Below, in pieces: positions 44,696 to 56,642 of a stretch of DNA of 64,000 nt. Each line of letters begins with the position of its first letter. Within the stretch, counting starts at the first letter, position 1. The notes below the pieces were generated by a model. It saw nothing but the letters and a program-made list of their open reading frames with translations. It searched no databases and had not been told where the DNA came from. The position numbers and the translations under genes are program-made. Source of the DNA: Teichococcus oryzae (GTDB lineage Bacteria > Pseudomonadota > Alphaproteobacteria > Acetobacterales > Acetobacteraceae); assembly GCF_008386565.1 (NCBI RefSeq), contig NZ_VUKA01000001.1, positions 124,001 through 188,000 on the forward strand. The letters run 5' to 3'.

Positions 44696-46867
44696 ATGCC
44701 CGAACTTCTGCTTGAATTGTTCTCCGAGGAAATCCCCGCGCGCATGCAGGCGCGCGCCGCGGAGGACCTGCAGCGGCTGATGGGGGAGGCGCTGAAGGGC
44801 GCGGGCCTGCAGGCTGCCAGCCTGCGCACCCTGTATGGCCCCCGCCGCCTGACCCTGGTGGCGGAACTGCCGGAAGGCACCGCAGAGGTGCGGGAGGAGC
44901 GGCGCGGCCCACGCGCGGATGCCACCGGCCCGGCGCTGGAAGGCTTCCTGCGCTCCACCGGCCTCACGCGCGACCAGCTCGAAACCCGGGAGGTGAAGGG
45001 CACCGCCTATCTTTACGCGGTGATCCACCGGCCCGGCCGGCCCACCCCCGCCGTGCTGGCGGAGATCATCCCGAACCTGCTGCGCCGCTTCCCATGGCCG
45101 AAATCCATGCGCTGGGGCGGCACCAGCGGCTTCATCTGGGTGCGGCCGCTGAAGCGCATCCTGTGCCTGTTCAACGGGGCCGTGGTGCCGTTCTCCCTCG
45201 CCAATGGGGAGGATGACGGTCATGGGCTGGTGGCGGCGAACCTGACGGAAGGCCACCGCATCCTGTCGCCCGGCGCCTTCGCCGTCGCGGATTATGCCGA
45301 TTACGCGGCGCAACTCGCCGGCCGGCACGTGGTTATCGACCCCGCGGAGCGCGCCAAGCTGGTGCGTGACGGTATCGCGGCGCTGGCCGCGGCGGAGGGT
45401 GTCGAGGTGGTGCCGGATGAGGGGCTGGTGGCCGAGGTCGCCGGGCTGGTGGAATGGCCGGTGCCGTTGCTGGGCCGCATCGACGATGCCTTCATGGACC
45501 TGCCGCCGGAGCTGATGCGCACCACCATGCGCGTCAACCAGCGCTACTTCGCCCTGCGCCGGCCGGATGGCACCGCCGCCCCCTTCTTCGCCGTGGTGTC
45601 TAACATCGCCGCGAAGGATGGCGGCCGGGCCGTGGTCGGCGGCAATGAGCGCGTGTTGCGCGCCCGCCTGTCCGATGCCCGCTTCTTCTGGGACCTGGAC
45701 CGCCGGCAGACCCTGGAATCCTACCTGCCGAAGCTGGATGGCGTGGTGTTCCATGCGAAGCTCGGCAGCCAGGGGCAGCGGGTGCGCCGGCTGGAGCGCC
45801 TGGCGCGCTGGCTGGCGGGCAGGCTGGGCGCTGACCCGTCGCTCGCCGCCCGCGCCGCGAGGCTGGCCAAGGCCGATCTCGCCACCGGGCTGGTGGGAGA
45901 GTTCCCGGAACTGCAGGGCATCATCGGCCGCTATTACGCGGCGAAGGACGGCGAGGACCCGCGCGTGGCCGAGGCGGTCGCCGCGCATTACCGCCCGATG
46001 GGGCCAGGCGATTCCGTGCCGGAAGAGCCCGTCGCCGTCGCGGTGGCGCTGGCGGACAAGCTGGACCAGCTGGCCGGCTTCTTCGCCGCCGACGAGCGCC
46101 CGACCGGCTCCGGCGACCCTTACGCGCTGCGCCGCGCCGCCCTCGGCGTGATCCGCATCCTGCGCGAGAACGGGCTGCGCCTCAGCCTGTCCGACGCGCT
46201 GGCCGAGGCCTTCTTTGGCTACCCGCAGGCCGTCGGCATGACGGCCGAGCCGGAATTCGGCATGGCGGTGGCGCAGGAGGCCATGAAGAACGGCTTCCGG
46301 CCAGATCCGAAATCCGACCACCCGCCGATGGTGGCCGCTTTCGCCGCCGGGCTGCTCGACTTCCTGGCCGACCGCCTCCGCGTGCAGCTCCGCGCGGAAG
46401 GGGAGAGGCATGACGTGCTGGCCGCGACCTTCTCGGCTGGCGGTGGCGACGATCTGGTGCGCCTGCTGGCGCGTGCCAGCGCCCTGCGCGGCTTCCTGGA
46501 GGGCGAGGACGGGGCGAACCTGCTGGCGGCCGCGCGCCGTGCCGCCAACATCCTGCGCATCGAGGACAAGAAGGACGGCCCGCACCGCCCGGAAACCGAT
46601 CCCGCCCTGTTCGCGGCGGAGGAGGAGCGCGCCTTGTCCGCGGCACTGGACGCCGCGCTGCCCAAGGCGCATGCCGCCCTGGCGGCCGAGGATGATGGCG
46701 CGGCCATGCTCGCGCTCGCGGAACTGCGCGCCCCGGTTGACGCGTTCTTTGACAAGGTCGTGGTAAATGATGCGGATGCGCGGCTCCGGCGCAACCGCCT
46801 TGGCCTGTTGGCCCGCCTCCGGGATGCGATCGACCAGGTGGCGGATTTCTCCAAGATCGAAGGCTGA
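44696..46867 (+). CDS. glyS: Glycyl-tRNA synthetase beta subunit
   Basis: 723 residues, starting [18 protein letters not shown], the family's usual N-terminus. The body has the GlyS core with [18 protein letters not shown] and [14 protein letters not shown], and a C-terminal anticodon-binding region ending [25 protein letters not shown]. It binds tRNA-Gly and completes the alpha2-beta2 enzyme. It follows glyQ by 52 bases and precedes ppdK by 13 bases, so the three are probably cotranscribed. Confidence 0.97.
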   Translation: MPELLLELFSEEIPARMQARAAEDLQRLMGEALKGAGLQAASLRTLYGPRRLTLVAELPEGTAEVREERRGPRADATGPALEGFLRSTGLTRDQLETREVKGTAYLYAVIHRPGRPTPAVLAEIIPNLLRRFPWPKSMRWGGTSGFIWVRPLKRILCLFNGAVVPFSLANGEDDGHGLVAANLTEGHRILSPGAFAVADYADYAAQLAGRHVVIDPAERAKLVRDGIAALAAAEGVEVVPDEGLVAEVAGLVEWPVPLLGRIDDAFMDLPPELMRTTMRVNQRYFALRRPDGTAAPFFAVVSNIAAKDGGRAVVGGNERVLRARLSDARFFWDLDRRQTLESYLPKLDGVVFHAKLGSQGQRVRRLERLARWLAGRLGADPSLAARAARLAKADLATGLVGEFPELQGIIGRYYAAKDGEDPRVAEAVAAHYRPMGPGDSVPEEPVAVAVALADKLDQLAGFFAADERPTGSGDPYALRRAALGVIRILRENGLRLSLSDALAEAFFGYPQAVGMTAEPEFGMAVAQEAMKNGFRPDPKSDHPPMVAAFAAGLLDFLADRLRVQLRAEGERHDVLAATFSAGGGDDLVRLLARASALRGFLEGEDGANLLAAARRAANILRIEDKKDGPHRPETDPALFAAEEERALSAALDAALPKAHAALAAEDDGAAMLALAELRAPVDAFFDKVVVNDADARLRRNRLGLLARLRDAIDQVADFSKIEG

Positions 46868-46880
46868 AGGGAACCCTAGG

Positions 46881-49553
<2,673 letters not shown>

Positions 49554-49562
49554 ATGAAGGGC

Positions 49563-49613
49563 CGCGGGATCATCCCGCGACGATGACAGTGCCGGAGGCC
49601 ATGCGCCTCCGGC
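49563..49613 (+). terminator. Tandem GC hairpins after ppdK
   Basis: CGCGGGAT with ATCCCGCG (49563-49579) and GCCGGAGGC with GCCTCCGGC (49591-49613) are perfect stems just after the ppdK stop. Neither is followed by a T run, so termination is uncertain; they may stabilise the mRNA end. Confidence 0.4.
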
Positions 49614-49731
49614 CTTCGCCTGGAGCGGGTTCCGTTCGCACCGGCTCACGGACGCCGTTCCAGGCCTTTGCTTTTATGAGCATCTTCGCCCGATCGGGTG
49701 ATGCCATCCGGTCGGGATCGGCTTTGGAGCC

Positions 49732-50547
49732 TTAGCCCGCCTTTTCCGGCAATTGCATCCAGTCCGGCACGGAAGCGGTCAGCACCGCCGTCCCGCAGGA
49801 CAGCTTTTCCCCCGGCGGCACCGACAGCCGCAGCAGCGCCAGCCCATGGCCTTCGATGCCGGAGCGCATCTCGCCCACTTCCGCCTCGCCCCGCAGGATG
49901 GGGGTGCCGGGGGCAGGAAGCGGGCCTTCCACGGCCACCGGGAACAGCCGCTTCTTCAGCAGGCCCCGGTATTTTGTGCGGGCGGTCAGCTCCTGGCCCA
50001 TGTAGCAGCCCTTGGTCCAGGAAACCCCGCCAAGCTCGTCGAAGCCGGCTTCCAGCAGCACGGATTTCTCGGCCTCCATGTCCGGGACGCCATCCGGCAG
50101 GCCGAGCATGAGGCGGTGGCGGTTGTAATCGCCGGCCTCCCCCCCGGGGGTGGCGCCGGCCGGCAGGATGGCGCGCCATCCCGCTTCCGGCAGGCGCGGG
50201 TCGGCGGCGGAAACTCCTTCCGGCCGCGGGGTTCCGCCCCATCCGGCCCACACCGCCAGCCCTTCCGCCACGCCCAGCGAGACCCTGGAACGCAGGCGGA
50301 AGCGGGACAGGCGCTGCACCAGCATGGCTGCCTGATCGGTGGCCACGTCCAGCAGCAGCCGGTCGCCATCCGCGAAGACAAAGAAATCCGCCAGCCACTT
50401 GCCCTGCGGCGTCAGCAGCGCGGCCCAGACGGCCTGGCTCGGCGCGGCCTGCGCCACGTCGTTTGAGACGAGTCCCTGGAGAAAGGCGATGCGGTCCTCG
50501 CCGGACAGGTCGAGAACGGCGCGGGCGGGCAGAAGGGCGATCGGCAT
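49732..50547 (-). CDS. ygfZ: Folate-binding Fe-S assembly protein YgfZ (GcvT-like)
   Basis: 271 residues from the ATG at 50547 (MPIALLPARAVLDLSGEDR). The YgfZ/CAF17 signature reads KGCYMGQELTARTKYRG, with its conserved cysteine. The N-terminal FLQGLVSNDV is the GcvT-like folate domain. YgfZ uses tetrahydrofolate in assembly or repair of some 4Fe-4S enzymes in the cytoplasm. It is divergent from the GT9 gene by 85 bases. Confidence 0.93.
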   Translation of the reverse strand: MPIALLPARAVLDLSGEDRIAFLQGLVSNDVAQAAPSQAVWAALLTPQGKWLADFFVFADGDRLLLDVATDQAAMLVQRLSRFRLRSRVSLGVAEGLAVWAGWGGTPRPEGVSAADPRLPEAGWRAILPAGATPGGEAGDYNRHRLMLGLPDGVPDMEAEKSVLLEAGFDELGGVSWTKGCYMGQELTARTKYRGLLKKRLFPVAVEGPLPAPGTPILRGEAEVGEMRSGIEGHGLALLRLSVPPGEKLSCGTAVLTASVPDWMQLPEKAG

Positions 50548-50632
50548 GCAGGCAATTTTGGCCCGATCAGCCCTCAGAACAAGCGGCGGCGCTGCACGGC
50601 GCGGCGCAACCATGCTATGCGCCGGCCCAACC

Positions 50633-51556
50633 ATGCGAATCCTGTTCGTGACCGCGACCCGCATCGGGGATGCGGTGCTCTCCACCGGCCTGCTCGACCA
50701 TCTGCTGCGGAGCTATCCCGAGGCGCGGATCACGGTCGCCTGCGGCCCGGTGGCCGAGGGAGTGTTCGCCCGCATGCCCCGGCGCGAAGCCACCATCGTG
50801 CTGGAGAAGCAGAGCTTTTCCCGCCATTGGCTGAGCCTGTGGCGGCAGGTGGCGGGGCGGCGCTGGGACCTGGTGGTGGATCTGCGCGGCTCGGCCCTGG
50901 CCTGGCTGGTGCCGGCCGGCCGGCGTGCCGTGATGCGGGGGGGGCGGCGGCCGGGGCACCGCATCGGTCATCTGGCCGGGGTGCTGGGCCTGCAACCGGC
51001 GCCACATCCGGTGGCCTGGTTCAACGGTGCCGACATGGCGCGCGCCGCCGCCCTGCTGCAGGGGGGCGGGCCGTTCATCGCCCTCGGGCCCAGCGCCAAC
51101 TGGGCCGGCAAGGTTTGGCCACCCGAACGCTTCGTGGCGCTGTTCCGCGCCCTGACTGCGCCCGGAGGCCCGATGCCGGGCGCGCGCCCGGTGATCCTGG
51201 CCGGACCGGGAGCCCTGGAAGCGGCCATGGTGGCCCCCGTGCTGCAGGCGCTGCCGGATGCGCTAAACCTGTCCGGCCAACTGGAACTGCCCGAAGCGGC
51301 GGCGGTGCTGTCCCGCTGCGCGCTGTTTGTCGGCAATGATTCCGGCCTGATGCACCTGTCGGCGGCAGCGGGCGTCCCGACGCTGGGGCTGTTCGGTCCA
51401 ACGCCGGCGGATGAATACGCCCCTGTCGGCCGGCAGGCTCGCGCCGTGCTGGCGGATGGCCCGGTCGGCACCGCGTCGATGCGCGACCTGCCGGTGGAAA
51501 AGGCACTGGACGCCGCCACCCGGCTGCTGGATGGCGCGGCGACGGTGGCGGCCTGA
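50633..51556 (+). CDS. Glycosyltransferase family 9 (heptosyltransferase-like)
   Basis: 307 residues from the ATG at 50633 (MRILFVTATRIGDAVLSTGL); an ATG at 50612 is in frame. GT9 landmarks are the N-terminal loop RIGDAVLSTGLLDHL, the nucleotide-site block FIALGPSANWAGKVWPPERF and the C-terminal FVGNDSGLMHLSAAAGVPTLGLFG. GT9 enzymes usually transfer ADP-heptose to lipopolysaccharide core sugars at the cytoplasmic face of the inner membrane. A GT4 gene follows after 73 bases and an AsnB-type gene after that, so this starts a likely glycan-assembly operon. Confidence 0.9.
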   Translation: MRILFVTATRIGDAVLSTGLLDHLLRSYPEARITVACGPVAEGVFARMPRREATIVLEKQSFSRHWLSLWRQVAGRRWDLVVDLRGSALAWLVPAGRRAVMRGGRRPGHRIGHLAGVLGLQPAPHPVAWFNGADMARAAALLQGGGPFIALGPSANWAGKVWPPERFVALFRALTAPGGPMPGARPVILAGPGALEAAMVAPVLQALPDALNLSGQLELPEAAAVLSRCALFVGNDSGLMHLSAAAGVPTLGLFGPTPADEYAPVGRQARAVLADGPVGTASMRDLPVEKALDAATRLLDGAATVAA

Positions 51557-51629
51557 TGGCGCAGCCACGCCGGCCCGTCCGGAAAGCAGGCAAGGCGGCG
51601 CGGGCGCTCCTGCGGTCCCAGGCCCGCTG

Positions 51630-52679
51630 ATGCGGATCGCCCAGATCATGGCCGGGGCCACCATGGGCGGCGCCGAAGGCTTCTATGAGCGCCTGACCCT
51701 GGCGCTGCACCGGGCCGGGGACACGGTGCTGCCGGCCATTCGCCGCGATTCCGCCCGCGCGGCGCGGTTGTTGGCCGGCGGGGTCGAGCCCTTGCAGCTT
51801 CCCTTCGGCGGTCCGCTGGATCTGTTGACGCGGCCGCGCCTGCGCTGGGCGTTGCACCGCTTCCGCCCCGATGTGGCCGTGGCCTGGATGAACCGTGGGG
51901 CGGCAAAGGCGCCGCGCGGGCCTTGGCCGCTGGTAGGGCGGCTCGGTGGCTATTACGACCTGAAGTATTACCGCCATTGCAACCATCTGGTCGGCAACAC
52001 GCGCGACCTTGCGGCCTGGATCGCCGCCCAGGGCTGGCCGGCGGAGCGCACCCACTACCTGCCCAATTTCGTGGACGACATGGCCGGGGCCACCCCGGCG
52101 GCGCTGGAACTGCCCTCAGGTATGCCCGTGTTGCTCGCCCTTGGGCGGCTGCACCGCCACAAGGGCTTCGACACGCTGCTGCGGGCCTTGCCGTCGCTGC
52201 CCGGCACCGTGCTGCTGCTCGCGGGGGAGGGGCCGGAGCGCGCCGCGCTGGAAGCCCTGGCGGCGGAGCTGGGAATCGCGGGGCGGGTCCGCTTCCTGGG
52301 ATGGCGCCAGGACGCGGCGGCGCTGCTCGCCGCCTGCGACATCTTTGTTTGTTCGTCCCGCCACGAGCCGCTCGGCAACATGGTGATCGAGGCCTGGAGC
52401 GCCCGCCGCCCGGTGGTCGCCGCCGATGCGCAGGGCCCTTCGGAACTGATCCGGGATGGCGAAACCGGCATGCTGGTGCCGAGGGACCGGCCCGAGTCGC
52501 TGGCCACTGCCATCGCCGCGCTGCTCGACAATCCTGCGCGCCGCGCCGCCCTGGCCGAGGCGGGGCGTGCCGCCTATGCGGCGGAGTTCGCGGAGGCGCC
52601 GGTGCTTGCGCGCTGGCGCGGCTTCCTGCAAGGGGTTGCTGCGCCTCGTTCTTCCGCCCCCGGGCGCGCGCCATCCTGA
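51630..52679 (+). CDS. Glycosyltransferase family 4
   Basis: 349 residues from the ATG at 51630 (MRIAQIMAGATMGGAEGFYE). The GT-B fold with GGAEGFYERLTLAL at the N-terminus, LALGRLHRHKGFDTLL in the middle and the donor motif SRHEPLGNMVIEAWSARRPV containing E-x7-E. It adds a sugar from a nucleotide-sugar donor with retention. It lies between the GT9 and AsnB genes on one strand; the product is probably a surface oligosaccharide. Donor and acceptor unknown. Confidence 0.92.
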   Translation: MRIAQIMAGATMGGAEGFYERLTLALHRAGDTVLPAIRRDSARAARLLAGGVEPLQLPFGGPLDLLTRPRLRWALHRFRPDVAVAWMNRGAAKAPRGPWPLVGRLGGYYDLKYYRHCNHLVGNTRDLAAWIAAQGWPAERTHYLPNFVDDMAGATPAALELPSGMPVLLALGRLHRHKGFDTLLRALPSLPGTVLLLAGEGPERAALEALAAELGIAGRVRFLGWRQDAAALLAACDIFVCSSRHEPLGNMVIEAWSARRPVVAADAQGPSELIRDGETGMLVPRDRPESLATAIAALLDNPARRAALAEAGRAAYAAEFAEAPVLARWRGFLQGVAAPRSSAPGRAPS

Positions 52680-52713
52680 CCACTCCCCGGGCGGGCGGAG
52701 ACGATGCTTTCGC

Positions 52714-54471
52714 ATGTGCGGCATTGCCGGCCTGATCCTGCGCCAAGGCCAGATCCCTGACGCGATGACCCTGCAAAGGCTGACGGCGGCGCTGGCGCAC
52801 CGGGGGCCGGACGGGGCGGGGCACCATGTCTCGGCCAATGTGGCGCTCGCGCATACGCGGCTGGCCATCATCGACCTGGCCGGCGGCGACCAGCCGCTGT
52901 TCGCGGGGCCGGCGGCACTGGTCGGCAATGGCGAGGTTTATAATTACCGCGAGCTGCGGGAGCTGAACCAGCTCGGCTGCGCGACGGGGAGCGATTGCGA
53001 GCCGCCGCTGCATCTGTACCGCCGGGACGGGATGGCCTTCGCCGACACGCTGCGCGGCATGTATGCGCTGGCGATCCATGACCGGGTCGCGCGGCAGGTG
53101 GTGCTGGCGCGCGATCCCTTCGGCATCAAGCCGCTCTACACCGCCGAGGTGGCCGGGGGCATCGCCTTCGCCTCGGAGCCGCAGGCCCTGCTGGCGGCGG
53201 GGCTGGTCCAGCCGCGCCTGCGCGCCGAATCCCGCGCCGAATTGCTGCAGATGCAGTTCACCACCGGCGCCGAGACCATCTTCGAGGGCATCAACCGGGT
53301 GCTGCCCGGCGAAAGCATCTGCATCTCCGATGGCAGCGTGACGGAGCGGCGCCGCCGCGCCGCATTGTCCGAGGGCGGCCCCGTCGCCGCCACGGAGGAG
53401 GAGGCGCTGGCCCGCTTCGGCGCCGCCTTCCGCGACAGCGTCGAGATGCACCAGCGCAGCGACGTGCCCTATGGCATGTTCCTGTCCGGTGGCACCGACA
53501 GCGCCGCCGTGCTGGCGATGATGGCGCGGCTGAACGAGGCGCCCGTGCGCGCCTTCACCGCCGGCTTCGACGTGCCCGGCGCCGCCGATGAGCGGGAGCG
53601 CGCCGCTGCCTTCGCCCGCGCTGCCGGCGCGCGTCATGCCACGGTGATGGTGTCCGAGCATGATGTGTGGCGCCACCTGCCGGAGATCGTCGGCGCCGTG
53701 GACGACCCGGCGGCGGATTACGCCATCATCCCCACCTGGTTCCTAGCCCGCCGCGCCCGGCAGGAGGTGAAGGTGGTGCTGTCGGGGGAGGGCGGGGACG
53801 AGATCCTGGGCGGCTATGGCCGCTACCGCGCCGCCATGCGCCCCTGGTGGCTGGGCGGCAAGGCCCCGCGCACCCGGGGCGCCTTCGACCGTCTGGACGT
53901 GCTGCGCCAGCCGCCCACCGGCTGGCGCGACGGCGTGGCGGCGGCGGAGGCCGCGGTGGCGCTGCCGGGCCGCACCCGCCTGATGGCGGCGCAGGCGCTG
54001 GACGTGGCCGACTGGCTGCCCAACGACCTTCTGATCAAGCTGGACCGCTGCCTGATGGCGCATGGCGTGGAGGGGCGCACCCCGTTCCTCGACCCCGCCA
54101 TCGCCGAGGCCGCCTTCCGCCTGCCGGACTCGCTCAAGGTGCGCGGCCATGCCGGCAAGTGGCTGCTGCGCGAATGGCTGGCGCGCAACTTCCCCGCCGC
54201 CGATCCGCACAAGCCGAAGCAGGGCTTCACCGTGCCGGTGGGGGCCTGGATCGCCGCCCAGGGCGGGAAGCTCGGCCCCTTGGTGGCGGCCCAGCCCGGC
54301 GTGGCGGAGATCGCCAGGCCGGACCGCGTCGAAGCCCTGTTCAAGGCGGCGGCGGGCAAGCGGGAAGGCTTCGCCGCCTGGCACCTGCTGTTCTACGCGC
54401 TCTGGCACCGGCGCCACGTGGAGGGCTTGGCCCCGCAGGGCGACACCTTCCATTACCTCAGCCTGCGCTAG
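52714..54471 (+). CDS. asnB: Glutamine-dependent asparagine synthase-type amidotransferase
   Basis: 585 residues from the ATG at 52714. Cys2 (MCGIAGLIL) is exposed after Met removal as the glutaminase nucleophile. Glutamine-site residues are present: R in HTRLAIID, N and E in GNGEVYNY, D in GSDCE, where C replaces the common T. The synthase domain has the PP-loop LSGGTDSAAVL and VLSGEGGDEILGGYGRY, then KPKQGFTVPVGAW. It makes asparagine, or transfers the amide to another acceptor. It sits 34 bases after a GT4 gene, a context where homologues (WbpS-like) amidate sugar uronic acids. A biosynthetic role in free asparagine supply is equally possible. Confidence 0.88.
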   Translation: MCGIAGLILRQGQIPDAMTLQRLTAALAHRGPDGAGHHVSANVALAHTRLAIIDLAGGDQPLFAGPAALVGNGEVYNYRELRELNQLGCATGSDCEPPLHLYRRDGMAFADTLRGMYALAIHDRVARQVVLARDPFGIKPLYTAEVAGGIAFASEPQALLAAGLVQPRLRAESRAELLQMQFTTGAETIFEGINRVLPGESICISDGSVTERRRRAALSEGGPVAATEEEALARFGAAFRDSVEMHQRSDVPYGMFLSGGTDSAAVLAMMARLNEAPVRAFTAGFDVPGAADERERAAAFARAAGARHATVMVSEHDVWRHLPEIVGAVDDPAADYAIIPTWFLARRARQEVKVVLSGEGGDEILGGYGRYRAAMRPWWLGGKAPRTRGAFDRLDVLRQPPTGWRDGVAAAEAAVALPGRTRLMAAQALDVADWLPNDLLIKLDRCLMAHGVEGRTPFLDPAIAEAAFRLPDSLKVRGHAGKWLLREWLARNFPAADPHKPKQGFTVPVGAWIAAQGGKLGPLVAAQPGVAEIARPDRVEALFKAAAGKREGFAAWHLLFYALWHRRHVEGLAPQGDTFHYLSLR

Positions 54472-54632
54472 CGTCTGCCCGCAAGGCCGCAGGCCATCCA
54501 CGGAGGCGGCGGGCCACATCGGGGGCGAATGCCATCGGGCAGGCCGGCCGCGCTGGCGCTTGACGGCTCCGTGACGCAACAGCCGCGATGGGCGCGGGTT
54601 CTGCCCGGCAACAGCCACCGGAGCAGAACGCC

Positions 54633-55841
54633 ATGCCGCAGCCCGCCATTCCTTCCCGCCGGGTCATGATCGGCTCCCTGACGGCGGGGCTCGGCTCGCT
54701 GGCGGCGGCCTCCGCCGCGGCGCAGGGTGGTGGAGGCCTGCCGGCCACGCCCACCGGACGCCCGGACCCGCAGCTGGAGCGGCCGCCGCAACAGGCCGAG
54801 GACCGGCGCCTGGGCTGGGCCGTGGCAGGGCTCGGGCATTTCGCCCAGGCCTATGCCCTGCCGGCATTGGGGCGGGCGCTGATGTCGCGCCCGGCCGGGC
54901 TGATCTCCGGCAGCCCGGACAAGCTGCGCGCGGTGGGCGCCCGCTACGGCATCGGCGAGGCCCATCGCTACGGCTACGACATGGCGCGGCTGCGCGACGA
55001 TGATTCGGTGCAGGTGGTTTACGTGATCACCCCCAACTCCACCCATGCCGAGCTGACGGTGCGGGCGCTGGAAGCCGGCAAGCATGTGATGTGCGAGAAG
55101 CCGATGGCGACCTCGGCCGCCGATTGTCAGCGCATGATCGATGCCGCGAAGGCGGCGGGGCGCCGGCTGATGATCGCCTACCGCGCGCATTTCGAGCCCT
55201 ACAACATGGAAGCCAGGCGGATGGCCGAGGCCGGCGAGCTGGGCCGGATCTGGTTCGCCGCCTCCGACCACCACAGGCCGCTCGACCCTTCCAAGCCGCG
55301 CGACGAATGGCGGATGCGCAAGGACATCGCCGGCGGCGGCTCCCTGGTGGATATCGGCATCTACTCGCTGAACGGGCTGATCTGGCTGCTGGGCGAGGAG
55401 CCGGTCGCGGTGACCGCCACCATCCATTCGCCGCCCGGCGACAAGCGCTTCGCCGAGATCGAGAACGTCATGACGGCGCAGCTGGAATTCGCCTCGGGCG
55501 CGCGGGTGAACATTTCCTCCGGCTACACGGCGGACAAGAAGCGCATCGACCTGTGGGGCGACAAGGCGGTGGCGGTGCTGGACCCGGCCACCGCCTACAA
55601 GGACAACAGGCTCACCCTGTCGAACGCCAGGGAACAGCGGCAGGTCATTTCGGAAGCCGCCAGCGCCGAGCAGTTCACCGGCGTCATCGACCATCTTTCC
55701 AACGCCATCCTGAACAACGGCGCGGTAGCCACGCCGGGCGAGATGGGATTGCGCGACATGCGCATCATCGAGGCGCTCTACCGCAGTGCCGCCACGCAGC
55801 AGCGGGTGGCGCTCAACCCCGACATGACGATGAAGGGTTGA
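54633..55841 (+). CDS. Gfo/Idh/MocA family oxidoreductase with Tat-type signal
   Basis: 402 residues from the ATG at 54633. The N-terminus IPSRRVMIGSLTAGLGSLAA, ending in AAAQGG, is a twin-arginine signal peptide (SRRVMIG), so a folded, NAD(P)-loaded enzyme is expected in the periplasm as with glucose-fructose oxidoreductase. The Rossmann part has WAVAGLGHFAQAYALPAL and VVYVITPNSTHAEL, then EKPMATSAADCQRMIDAAK with the catalytic-type lysine in EKP, and the C-terminal domain with GGGSLVDIGIYSLNGL. The sugar substrate is unknown. Confidence 0.92.
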   Translation: MPQPAIPSRRVMIGSLTAGLGSLAAASAAAQGGGGLPATPTGRPDPQLERPPQQAEDRRLGWAVAGLGHFAQAYALPALGRALMSRPAGLISGSPDKLRAVGARYGIGEAHRYGYDMARLRDDDSVQVVYVITPNSTHAELTVRALEAGKHVMCEKPMATSAADCQRMIDAAKAAGRRLMIAYRAHFEPYNMEARRMAEAGELGRIWFAASDHHRPLDPSKPRDEWRMRKDIAGGGSLVDIGIYSLNGLIWLLGEEPVAVTATIHSPPGDKRFAEIENVMTAQLEFASGARVNISSGYTADKKRIDLWGDKAVAVLDPATAYKDNRLTLSNAREQRQVISEAASAEQFTGVIDHLSNAILNNGAVATPGEMGLRDMRIIEALYRSAATQQRVALNPDMTMKG

Positions 55842-55850
55842 GCGTCCGGC

Positions 55851-56573
55851 TCAGTTAATGACCGGCGTCGGCTCGGCGTAGAGCGGGCGGGAAACGTCCA
55901 GCGGGTTGCGGATCACCATGCCCGGGTCGGGATAATAATCCACGAACAGGTTCACGCGCTCCCGCTTGCCCTTGTTCTTCACCGAATGCCGCACCCGGTT
56001 ATTGAAGTCATAGGCGTGGCCCATCAGCATGGTGAACTTGCGGCCGTCGATCTTGTATTCGACGGAGGGGGTGCTGCTCAGCGAGACATGGATGCGGTGG
56101 GCCTTGGCGGCCATCGCATGGCCGTCGATGTGCGGGTCAATGGTCCCGCCGCCCTTCAACCGCACCAGGGCGAGCCGGCTGACCACGCCGCGCGGCTTCT
56201 TCAGCGGCGCGATGGCCTGCTCCACCACCGGCTCCAGCACGTCCTTGTATTTGAGCCATTCAGGCAGGGTGTAGACCGGCCAGATATCGGTGTCCTCCCG
56301 CGCGATGGGCAGGAACTTGCTGGCGTCATGGCCCTTCTGCTGCGCCCAGACGCTGATCAGGTCCTCGAAATGCTGCAAACCGCTGGTGGAGGCGGTGGGA
56401 TGCCATTCCGTCTTGATCAGGATGTTGTCCGTCGCCGAATGCGCGCTGGCGGCCAGCGCGTCCTGGCGGAAGGTGTTGCCGGTCCAGTCGGCCTCGGTCA
56501 GCCCTTCCACCAGCTTGATGAGCCCCGAAACATCGACGGGGCCGAGATCCTTGAGCGGTACGCCAATATCCAT
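55851..56573 (-). CDS. Aspartyl/asparaginyl beta-hydroxylase-family protein
   Basis: 240 residues from the ATG at 56573. The C-terminal half has a PF05118-like core: LVRLKGGGTIDPHIDGHAMA with H148 and D150, RIHVSLSS with H162, MLMGHAYDFNNRVRHSVKN with H186/H196, and R206 before VNLFVDYYPD. It is thus a candidate Fe(II)/2-oxoglutarate dioxygenase; the HxD arrangement differs from the HxxxH of the gene at 32438. The N-terminal 120 residues are helical with no clear domain. Its 3' end faces the Gfo/Idh/MocA gene, nine bases away. Substrate unknown. Confidence 0.75.
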   Translation of the reverse strand: MDIGVPLKDLGPVDVSGLIKLVEGLTEADWTGNTFRQDALAASAHSATDNILIKTEWHPTASTSGLQHFEDLISVWAQQKGHDASKFLPIAREDTDIWPVYTLPEWLKYKDVLEPVVEQAIAPLKKPRGVVSRLALVRLKGGGTIDPHIDGHAMAAKAHRIHVSLSSTPSVEYKIDGRKFTMLMGHAYDFNNRVRHSVKNKGKRERVNLFVDYYPDPGMVIRNPLDVSRPLYAEPTPVIN

Positions 56574-56642
56574 AGTCGCTGTTCCCCCAGGCAGGGAGGT
56601 TGCCTCCGCTGCCCGGGGCAAGTCAATCGCACGCCCCCGGCG

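Noticed and set aside
43645-45003. Minus-strand extension of the SnoaL-like gene over glyQ
   Set aside because: Domain length (134 residues) and ATG at 43644 fit the family; the extension is antisense to glyQ.
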